Shown here piece by piece: positions 1-5,276 of a DNA stretch of 5,276 nt. The notes below the pieces were generated by a model, which worked only from the letters and a program-made list of their open reading frames with translations, searched no databases and was not told the origin of the DNA. Positions within the stretch are counted from its first letter, which is position 1; each line of letters starts with the position of its first letter. Both the position numbers and the translations under genes were made by a program. Origin of the DNA: Oscillospiraceae bacterium (lineage in GTDB: Bacteria > Bacillota > Clostridia > Oscillospirales > UBA929); assembly GCA_031282535.1 (NCBI GenBank), contig JAITDM010000270.1, positions 1 through 5,276 of the forward strand, given 5' to 3'.

Positions 1-23
1 TGAACTCCGCCACCCGGGTGTTT

Positions 24-110
24 GTGTGTGTCAGGGGGGACGTACCCTTGACACACACCTTTGTCGCGTAAAACATGTCAACTTATACGTCCCCCTGACA
101 CGTTTGTCGC
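24..110. repeat. REP/MITE-like intergenic palindromic repeat cluster
   Basis: Three copies of a unit close to ACGT(A/C)CCC(T/C)TGACAC are packed into under 90 bases. One is inverted (28-44) and two are direct (40-54 and 87-101). Copies one and two form a hairpin, with arms 24-37 and 45-58, a 7-base loop and one G/T position (34/48) in an otherwise perfect 14-bp stem. Copy one can instead pair with copy three (28-44 with 86-101, one extra G), so two folds compete. Both direct copies are followed by TTTGTCGC (60-67 and 103-110). A separate 10-bp palindrome, CACCCGGGTG, lies at 11-20. Such hairpin-plus-inverted-copy layouts are known for REP sequences moved by IS200-like (RAYT) transposases. No transposase is visible here, so that assignment is inference. 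The hairpin could also hinder read-through from the glycosidase gene, but no U-run follows it on either strand. Confidence 0.6.
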
Positions 111-3100
111 TATATGGAGGTGACCTCCGTCAGCGGCAGGTATCCGTCCTGCCAGAGGAAGAATTTGTCCGCCGCCGCGGCGGCGTCCCGCGCCATGGAT
201 GTGAGAATCTCCTCATTCGCATGGGCGCCGATTTGTTTTTCAAACGATTTCGCTTGCAGCAGCCTGCCGCTCGCGTCGTAGGCGGCCAGCAAAACCGTGA
301 CGGACGCCGGCGCATTTTGCAGGTTCGCAACCCTGAATGACGGATCGTACAGACCCGAATCCGCCGCCGGTTTCGACGTGACGTAAATCTCGTAATCGGC
401 GCTCGCCGAGATCGACGCGACGTCCAGCGCCCAGCCGGTGACGACGGCGCGCCGGATCCGCATGCCGCCGGTGTTGCTCCAGGGCGTCGCGTTCTCCATG
501 CCCACTCGCACCCGCTCGGCATATACGGCGTCAAATTGCAGGGTGACCACCCTGTTCGTCCCCGTCGCCGGCACATCGACCGTTTGATTTTCCACATTTT
601 TCCATTCTGCGCCGTCCCAGTACTGCACGTCAAACCGGCCCGGCACGTCCGTACCCGCGGCGGTGGCCGTGGGGGCGGACGTCACAAAGGTGAGGTCGAT
701 CGTGTCGAAAACCCGGCCGCTGTCCCAGTAAAACTCCACGTGACTGTACGGGACAGTCTCGATAAACCGCGTGCTGAGCTGGTACGAATTGCCCGTGCCG
801 CTGTAAGTGTTTTGCCAGTTGGACGTGTTGTCCTGCAGCATGACGTTGGGGTTCCCGGTGGCGAAGCTGGACGTCGCCAGGGCGCCGCCGCGCAGCGGAT
901 GCCCCTCGGGGATGTCGTCCCAGCGGTACATGGTGTTTACGGCGATCGTGGGGATGATCTGCGCGCCGGCAAACGCGTTTGAGGAGATGTCTCTCTTTTC
1001 ACCCGCGTTCACGACACAGACCGTGGCGACCGCCTTTTCGGCGACCCCGTCGATGGTTCCCTGTACGGTAAACAGCCCCGGCGCCGCAAAGGAAGCCGGG
1101 TCGATTTCGTCCCAATCGACGGCCTTTGTCACCGTGTAATCGCCCAGCACGACATCCGTGCAGTTGACCGTCACATCTCTCGGCAGCGTGAGCGCCACGC
1201 CCGCCGGCGTCACAAATGTCCGCCGCTCAACGGCGCCGAAAACGGGTCCGGCCTGATACAGCGCCGGCGCCGGTTCCGTCCCGTCCGCGGTGGCGCTGAG
1301 ATTCATCACGCCCGGCTGCAGACCCTTGGACTTGGCGCTCAGCTGTATGTCCCCCGTCACCCCTTTGAGGGACTGCAGAATCACCAGTACCTTGCCCGTG
1401 TCGGCGTGGTACTGCGACCGGGTGTTGAACTGCACGTTGCCCCACTTCGACGTCAGGCTGTAGCTGTTGTTCTCACCGCTGTCGACGCCGGCGATGACGG
1501 CCGCGCCGCTGACGGAGAATTCCACGAGGTTCTTGCCGTCGGGGACAAGGTTGCCGTTTTCGTCGACAATGTCGCACTCCACATAGATCAGGCTCTCCCC
1601 GTCGGCCGCCATGACCATTTTGTCCTTGTACGCGCGCATCTCGACGGCGTACGGCGCGCCCGCGGTCACAAGTCTGTCCGTGGCCACCACATTGGCCTCC
1701 TTGTCCGCCGCGTAGCGCGCGGGGCTGTCGTAGGCCTTGATCTCCAGCACGCCGGGTTCATAGACGAAGTCCTCCCACGTCAGGTAGGGGTCGCCGTAGA
1801 GCGCGCCCTCCGGGATCTTGGAATCCCCGCTGGCCTCTATGACCTTGGCGCCCTCGGGGCTGATGTACCCGCCCGGGTTCGGATCCGGTACGAGGGGCTC
1901 TTTCCAGTACGCGCGGGACGTGTCGTCACGGGTCGTGTTGGAGGTTTCGAGGTACCGCTTGCCATAGTTGGTCTCCTTCACGTCAAAACTCTTCACGCCC
2001 ATGGATTTCCCGTTGAGGAACAGCTCCGCCGTCTGCACGTTGGCGTAGACCCGGATGTCCAGCGTCTCCCCGGGGACATGGTCGTTCCAGTTGATGGGCA
2101 TCAGATAGACGAACTTTTCCGTGTCGGGGGACATCCACGACGCCTTTTGCATGTAGTAGTAGTCCTTTAAGAACCCCGCGGTGTTGATGGCGCCGGAGTT
2201 GCTCCCTTTGCCGCCCCCCTCTCCGAGATAATCCATGCCTGCCCACAGGGTCGACCCCAGGAAGTACTTGCGGTCGCGGTCCCGTTTGATCGAGATGATC
2301 GGCACGCCGCTCCAGTAGGCGCCCGTGCCGTTCATGTAGCCCGAATAGCCGGACTTCCCGGGCACCGAGCTCTGGCCGGAAAATACGCTTCGCGGCGCAA
2401 AGTAGAGACCCCTGTTGCTCCCGGCCGCGTTGGTCTCCGACTCGAAGAACGCCACGTAATTGTCTCCGGTGAACCTGTTGTACAGGACGTCGTTTGAGTC
2501 GCTGGCGGAATACTGCAGGCCCATGAGGCCCTGGTAGCGGCTCAGATAGCCCCACCGGCCGTATATGCTGGTGTCTCCGCCGGTGTAGGGGTATGTCCAA
2601 TCGTCGTCCGGGTCGTCCGCTCTGGGCCACCGCATGTTGTCCGACGTCTGTATGATGTAGCGGGTGTCGTCGATGACCCTGGCGTCTTCACACAGCCGCA
2701 CCCCCTCCGTGTAGAGATCGATCTGCACGCCGGGGATCGACGCGTTGCCGACGGTGTAGGCGTCGTAGCTGTCGTTTCGCGTGTTGGTGGCGAGCCCCGT
2801 GACCGCCTCGTCGTCGTACTTCGTGCCGTCGTACCAGCCCGGCACCCGCCTCACCGGGTCATACCCGGGCAGCGCCCTGTCGCCGGTTCCGTCGTCCGCC
2901 GCCACATCCGCCTGGGTGTAGCCTCCGCCGAGGTTGTCCTGCCGGACCTCGTTGCCCATGTCCCATATGACGATGCTGGGCTCGTTGATGTCCCGCCTTA
3001 CCATTTCCTGGACGACCCAGGTGCCCCAGGTGTACTTGACCCCGGGGTACGCGACCCCCAGCCTGGCCGGGAGGTCGGCGCCGTCGTAGCCGTTTGGCTT

Positions 3101-4558
3101 CAGGCCCGCCCAGTCGCCGGGCACCTCGTCCCAGAAGAAGACGCCGAAGTCGTACGTGGCCCTGGCCTCTCCCCAGCTGTCGTGGGCCTCTTCGATGACC
3201 ATGATGCCCTTTTCGTTGCACAATTCGATCATGCTCTTCGCCACGGGGTTGTGGGCGGTGCGCAGGAAGTTGACGCCCATGCCCATCAGGAGTTCCAGCT
3301 GGCGTTCGTACGCGTCCCGGTTGCTCACGGCGCCGAGCGCGCCGGTGTCGCTGTGGATGTTGACGCCGTTCAATTTGGTGTATGCGCCGTTGATGTAAAA
3401 GCCGCCTTTCGAGGGATCCTGAAGATCCGTCTTTTCCAGCGCGGTCCAGCGGAAGCCGAAATTTTGCTCCACCACGTCCACCAGCCGGTACGGCTCGTCC
3501 GCACCCTGCGGCTTCGCGTACAGCTCGGTCTTCACGCCGTACAGGTACGGGTCGCCGAGGTTCCACGGGTACCACAGGCGCACATCGGCGATCTCCAGCG
3601 TCTGCGCCAGAGACTGCTGCGCGCCGGCGGCGCCGACGGCGGCGGCGGTTTGCCCCTGCGCCACCTGCGTCCCGTCCGCGTCGTACACCGTCGTCTTCAT
3701 ATAGACGTCGCAGGCGCCGTCCGCGCTGCTCCAGTCGCCTCTGACGCCGAGTTTGGCGCCGCCGCCGCCGCGGTACGCGGCTTCCAGATCCGGGGATGTG
3801 AGGACGACCCCGTGCCGGTCGAACGACAGCGGCCCGGAGACGATGACGCGCACGGGGCGGATGATGCCTCCGCCGTGGTACCAGCGGCCGGACGGGCTCG
3901 CGCTGTTGACTTTGACCACCAGGACGTTTTCGGCGCCGCCGTAGAGGATCTCGTCCGTGATGTCAAAGGCAAAGCCGGTATAGCCGTTGTAGTAATTGCC
4001 GATCAACGCGCCGTTCAGCCACACGTAGCTGTTGTGATACACGCCCTCGAACTCGATCAGCACGCGTTCGCGGTTCGCTTCGATGGCTTCGGACGCCGTA
4101 AATGTCTTCCTGTACCAGCCGATGCCGCTGTGCAGGTTGCCGACGCTGCCGGCGACGCCGGTTGTCCGGTTCCCCTCGATCGCGTAATCGTGGGGGATCC
4201 TGACGGTGCGCCAGCCGCTGTCGTCGTAATCCGGCCTGATGATGTCTTCGGTGAGATACCCCGCGGGGTCCGGCAAGCCATGGTTGACCAAATACCTCCT
4301 CTGCGCGTTCGTGGAGGTCACGTTGCTTGGGAACGTCGTATAGGGGGTCGCCAGCGCGAAGGTCCATCCTTCGTCCAAGGCGATTTCCCGGCGCCCGGCG
4401 GCGCCGGCCGCTTGAAGGACGGTCGTCTGCACGCTTTCTCCGCCCGCTGCGAAGGCGGCGGGGTCTTCGTTGTCTGCGGTTGTCATCGCCGGTGCGGAAA
4501 CCATGAGCAGTGCGGCCACCACGGCCACAGAGATCACTTTTCTGATCACAACGGTCAC
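110..4558 (-). CDS. Secreted multidomain glycoside hydrolase family 2 (beta-galactosidase-like)
   Basis: This is a retaining exo-beta-glycosidase of family GH2, about 1482 residues and longer than most family members. Residues 1-28 form a signal peptide (basic start, hydrophobic core, cut near APAMTTA), so it is exported. Next come the GH2 sugar-binding domain (about 57-242), the Ig-like domain (246-372) and the TIM barrel (373-800). Seen in the barrel are KLNGVNIHSD (395-404), RTAHNP (433-438), NEPSIVIWDMGNE with acid/base Glu537, and SET followed by SNRGLY, with nucleophile Glu708. LWAGMDYLGE (771-780) and NTAGF-KD (792-799) match GH2 proteins carrying DUF4982, which follows at 817-976, then a C-terminal Ig domain (977-1079). 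The tail has a Big_4-like domain (1110-1183), a discoidin/CBM32-like domain (1190-1377) and an unnamed beta-rich domain ending FFLWQDGYLPL. No SLH, LPXTG or transmembrane anchor is seen. The GTG start at 4558 was chosen because GGGAG lies 8 bases before it. ATG 4573 and GTG 4549 are alternatives, and ATG 4606 is unlikely. Beta-galactosidase is the commonest activity in this subgroup; substrate is inferred and beta-glucuronidase or another activity is possible. Confidence 0.93.
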   Translation of the reverse strand: MTVVIRKVISVAVVAALLMVSAPAMTTADNEDPAAFAAGGESVQTTVLQAAGAAGRREIALDEGWTFALATPYTTFPSNVTSTNAQRRYLVNHGLPDPAGYLTEDIIRPDYDDSGWRTVRIPHDYAIEGNRTTGVAGSVGNLHSGIGWYRKTFTASEAIEANRERVLIEFEGVYHNSYVWLNGALIGNYYNGYTGFAFDITDEILYGGAENVLVVKVNSASPSGRWYHGGGIIRPVRVIVSGPLSFDRHGVVLTSPDLEAAYRGGGGAKLGVRGDWSSADGACDVYMKTTVYDADGTQVAQGQTAAAVGAAGAQQSLAQTLEIADVRLWYPWNLGDPYLYGVKTELYAKPQGADEPYRLVDVVEQNFGFRWTALEKTDLQDPSKGGFYINGAYTKLNGVNIHSDTGALGAVSNRDAYERQLELLMGMGVNFLRTAHNPVAKSMIELCNEKGIMVIEEAHDSWGEARATYDFGVFFWDEVPGDWAGLKPNGYDGADLPARLGVAYPGVKYTWGTWVVQEMVRRDINEPSIVIWDMGNEVRQDNLGGGYTQADVAADDGTGDRALPGYDPVRRVPGWYDGTKYDDEAVTGLATNTRNDSYDAYTVGNASIPGVQIDLYTEGVRLCEDARVIDDTRYIIQTSDNMRWPRADDPDDDWTYPYTGGDTSIYGRWGYLSRYQGLMGLQYSASDSNDVLYNRFTGDNYVAFFESETNAAGSNRGLYFAPRSVFSGQSSVPGKSGYSGYMNGTGAYWSGVPIISIKRDRDRKYFLGSTLWAGMDYLGEGGGKGSNSGAINTAGFLKDYYYMQKASWMSPDTEKFVYLMPINWNDHVPGETLDIRVYANVQTAELFLNGKSMGVKSFDVKETNYGKRYLETSNTTRDDTSRAYWKEPLVPDPNPGGYISPEGAKVIEASGDSKIPEGALYGDPYLTWEDFVYEPGVLEIKAYDSPARYAADKEANVVATDRLVTAGAPYAVEMRAYKDKMVMAADGESLIYVECDIVDENGNLVPDGKNLVEFSVSGAAVIAGVDSGENNSYSLTSKWGNVQFNTRSQYHADTGKVLVILQSLKGVTGDIQLSAKSKGLQPGVMNLSATADGTEPAPALYQAGPVFGAVERRTFVTPAGVALTLPRDVTVNCTDVVLGDYTVTKAVDWDEIDPASFAAPGLFTVQGTIDGVAEKAVATVCVVNAGEKRDISSNAFAGAQIIPTIAVNTMYRWDDIPEGHPLRGGALATSSFATGNPNVMLQDNTSNWQNTYSGTGNSYQLSTRFIETVPYSHVEFYWDSGRVFDTIDLTFVTSAPTATAAGTDVPGRFDVQYWDGAEWKNVENQTVDVPATGTNRVVTLQFDAVYAERVRVGMENATPWSNTGGMRIRRAVVTGWALDVASISASADYEIYVTSKPAADSGLYDPSFRVANLQNAPASVTVLLAAYDASGRLLQAKSFEKQIGAHANEEILTSMARDAAAAADKFFLWQDGYLPLTEVTSI

Positions 4559-4752
4559 TTTCCTTTCTCCCATCAATGTTCCGATTGACCCTGTACATGG
4601 CGCCATACCAATATACCGAACGGGTCCTTTTGCCCGGCGGCGCGACGCTCCGCCCCGGGGGCGGGGCCGTTTGCACGGACAGCCTCACCGGCGGCCGCCC
4701 TGTCTGCACACAAAGCAGTCGCCTTTTCTGGGGGAAGCACCAGCCCTCAGGC
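4559..4752 (-). other. Long, GC-rich structured 5' leader of the GH2 mRNA
   Basis: From the predicted transcription start near 4752 to the GTG there are about 195 untranslated bases. They are rich in self-complementary stretches. One is a 5-bp plus 3-bp stem with a 2-base bulge (4700-4707 with 4673-4682). Another is a near-perfect GC hairpin (arms 4650-4656 and 4658-4664). Others are the palindromes GGCGGCCGCC (4690-4699) and ATGGCGCCAT (4597-4606), and the small hairpin before the ribosome site. It matches no riboswitch class I can recognise by eye, and no U-run marks a leader terminator. A cis-acting role is possible but is inference. Confidence 0.4.
4567..4571 (-). promoter_or_regulatory. 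Ribosome binding site of the GH2 gene
   Basis: On the minus strand GGGAG precedes the GTG at 4558 by 8 bases, and a second purine run, AAAGGA (4566-4561), follows directly. The first fits the GTG at 4558; the second fits the GTG at 4549 only with a long 11-base gap. Both starts keep the signal peptide. The pair of sites makes the far-upstream ATG at 4606 unnecessary. Just upstream, TCAAT (4573-4577) and ATTGA (4584-4588) can pair into a small hairpin that would leave the site exposed. Confidence 0.6.
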
Positions 4753-4758
4753 GCACTC

Positions 4759-4787
4759 ATTTTATTACAAATTTTTCTCAAAGTCAA
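4759..4787 (-). promoter_or_regulatory. Sigma-A-type promoter of the GH2 gene
   Basis: Reading the minus strand, a TTGACT -35 box (4787-4782) and a TAAAAT -10 box (4764-4759) are separated by exactly 17 bases. Each differs from the housekeeping consensus at one position. An A7 tract at 4808-4802 sits about 50-56 bases before the expected start, the place of an UP element. Transcription would begin near 4752 and give a leader of about 195 bases. No other minus-strand box pair in this gap is as good. Confidence 0.75.
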
Positions 4788-4793
4788 CGACGA

Positions 4794-4801
4794 TTTGTGT
4801 G
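4794..4801 (-). repeat. CACACAAA motif upstream of the GH2 promoter
   Basis: The minus strand reads CACACAAA, ending 6 bases before the -35 box of the GH2 promoter. The same octamer, in the same orientation relative to transcription, precedes the divergent hicB promoter (4874-4881). A further copy, within the 11-base repeat CACACAAAGCA, lies at 4707-4717 in the GH2 leader. The position suits an activator or a repressor, but the motif is short and chance is possible. Confidence 0.35.
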
Positions 4802-4873
4802 TTTTTTTATCTATTTCGACTTTGTTTATGATCGCTCCGCCGTCCTCCGCTTGACGACCGAAGATGAGAAATA

Positions 4874-4884
4874 CACACAAAGCA
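4874..4884 (+). repeat. CACACAAAGCA direct repeat upstream of hicB promoter
   Basis: This 11-base stretch is identical to 4707-4717. Its first eight bases also occur inverted at 4794-4801. Here the octamer ends 4 bases before the hicB -35 box, mirroring its place at the divergent promoter. A shared regulator site is inferred, not shown. Confidence 0.35.
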
Positions 4885-4885
4885 T

Positions 4886-4914
4886 TTGACGTGCGCACGA
4901 TTTAGGCGTATCAT
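4886..4914 (+). promoter_or_regulatory. Sigma-A-type promoter of the hicB-like gene
   Basis: A TTGACG -35 box (4886-4891) and a TATCAT -10 box (4909-4914) are 17 bases apart, each one base from consensus. The start would fall near 4920, giving an untranslated leader of only about 18 bases that is nearly filled by the ribosome site. The gene therefore begins its own transcript rather than following an upstream partner. Confidence 0.75.
4890..4899. promoter_or_regulatory. Operator-like palindrome inside the hicB promoter
   Basis: CGTGCGCACG is a perfect 10-bp palindrome that overlaps the last two bases of the -35 box and the start of the spacer. A protein bound here would block RNA polymerase. 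Antitoxins of the HicB family are known to repress their own promoters through palindromic operators, and this HicB carries what looks like a ribbon-helix-helix tail. Autoregulation is therefore a natural but untested reading. Confidence 0.4.
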
Positions 4915-4925
4915 TGGTGCAAAAC

Positions 4926-4930
4926 GGAGG
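4926..4930 (+). promoter_or_regulatory. Strong ribosome binding site of the hicB-like gene
   Basis: GGAGG, continued by TGG, lies 8 bases before the ATG at 4939. This is close to a perfect match to the 16S rRNA tail and fixes the start of the gene. Confidence 0.85.
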
Positions 4931-4938
4931 TGGCAAAA

Positions 4939-5276
4939 ATGCGTAAGCTCACATATTTTGCGGTGTTCGAACCTTCAATAGATGGAGCCTACAGCGTATA
5001 TTTTCCCGACGTCCCCGGTTGTATTTCCATAGGGGACAATTTGGAACATGCCACAAAGATGGCGCAGAAGGCTTTGGGTCTTCATCTGTATGCGCTGGAA
5101 AAAAACCATGATCCGTTTCCTGTGTCGTCCAAACATGTCACTGTCGAGCCGGAAACCAACGCCGGCTGGGTCGTCTCTCCTGTCACCGTGTATCCGGACA
5201 TCGTCAAAAATAATCTGGACAACCGCGCGGTCAAGACAAATGTTACGCTCCCGGCATGGCTCAAGGAACTGGCAGA
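4939..5276 (+). CDS. hicB: HicB-family antitoxin, 3' end cut by window edge
   Basis: 112 codons are visible and no stop is reached. The protein opens MRKLTYFAVFEPSI, then SVYFPDVPGCISIGDN (residues 19-34) and LEHATKMAQKALGLHL. This is the degenerate RNase H-like fold of HicB proteins, which bind and block the HicA mRNA interferase. From about residue 95, NRAVKTNVTLPAWLKELA has the strand-then-helix start of a ribbon-helix-helix DNA-binding tail; only some 20-30 residues should be missing by family length. The ATG follows a strong ribosome site and its own promoter. No hicA lies between it and the divergent glycosidase gene, so a toxin partner would have to be downstream outside the window, or the gene is an orphan. 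By hand count its GC is about 50%, clearly below the glycosidase gene, which hints at separate ancestry. An orphan HicB-like regulator is the alternative reading. Confidence 0.85.
   Translation, partial: MRKLTYFAVFEPSIDGAYSVYFPDVPGCISIGDNLEHATKMAQKALGLHLYALEKNHDPFPVSSKHVTVEPETNAGWVVSPVTVYPDIVKNNLDNRAVKTNVTLPAWLKELA

Noticed and set aside
48..76. Perfect TTGACA on the plus strand as a promoter
   Set aside because: No acceptable -10 box occurs at 16-18 bases, no plus-strand gene follows, and the hexamer is part of the repeat unit.
116..128. GGAGGTGACCTCC palindrome near the end of the glycosidase gene
   Set aside because: It encodes the final codons of the protein, has only 6-bp arms and no associated regulatory context.
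3182..4588. Plus-strand open frame of 468 codons opposite the glycosidase N-terminal half
   Set aside because: It has no promoter or ribosome site, its protein is low-complexity and rich in Val, Arg, His and Ala, and it lies antisense to clearly conserved GH2 sequence. High GC makes such shadow frames common.
4610..4615. Minus-strand TATATT as a -10 box close to the glycosidase gene
   Set aside because: No -35-like hexamer lies at the right distance; upstream sequence is GC-rich.
4768..4808. Plus-strand T7 run at 4802-4808 as an intrinsic terminator
   Set aside because: Only a 5-bp AT stem with a 20-base loop precedes it and no plus-strand gene ends nearby; the A-tract fits better as an UP element of the opposite promoter.
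4851..4877. Second plus-strand TTGACG as an extra hicB promoter
   Set aside because: The best -10 candidate (TACACA) is weak and only 15 bases away; the promoter at 4886-4914 is far better.
3963..4898. Minus-strand open frame of 311 codons spanning the intergenic region and the GH2 start
   Set aside because: It begins upstream of the GH2 promoter and runs in another frame through the signal peptide region; the product is Arg-rich with no family resemblance.
5082..5264. Minus-strand open frame of 60 codons
   Set aside because: It lies wholly antisense to the hicB coding region and has no ribosome site.

Overview
The window looks like a piece of a GC-rich, Gram-positive-type (Bacillota/Clostridia-like) genome. 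The evidence is the purine-rich Shine-Dalgarno sequences, two sigma-A-like promoters set in AT-rich DNA, a secreted multidomain glycosidase ending in an Ig-like domain of the Big_4 kind, and a Clostridia-style HicB antitoxin. This assignment is inference; no rRNA or lineage marker is present.

The layout is simple. Positions 1-109 are non-coding and hold a compact cluster of palindromic and direct repeats resembling a REP/MITE-type intergenic element. It abuts the stop codon of the main gene. Positions 110-4558 (minus strand) encode one very large secreted glycoside hydrolase family 2 enzyme of about 1482 residues, with a signal peptide, the full GH2 core, DUF4982-type and C-terminal Ig domains, a Big_4-like domain, a discoidin/CBM32-like domain and an unnamed terminal beta-rich domain. 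Positions 4559-4938 are a divergent regulatory region. It holds a strong minus-strand promoter with an A-tract and a roughly 195-base structured leader for the glycosidase, and a strong plus-strand promoter with a 10-bp palindrome for the next gene. From 4939 to the right edge runs a plus-strand hicB-type antitoxin gene, cut off by the window end.

The glycosidase probably acts outside the cell, releasing a terminal beta-linked sugar from a complex glycan that its C-terminal modules help it to bind. The exact sugar cannot be read from sequence. The HicB gene is probably functionally unrelated, but the two promoters lie back to back and share a short CACACAAA motif just upstream of each -35 box. 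No clearly new multi-gene system is visible. The items most worth a second look are the repeat element, the shared promoter motif, the operator-like palindrome, the structured leader and the unusual insertions in the GH2 enzyme.
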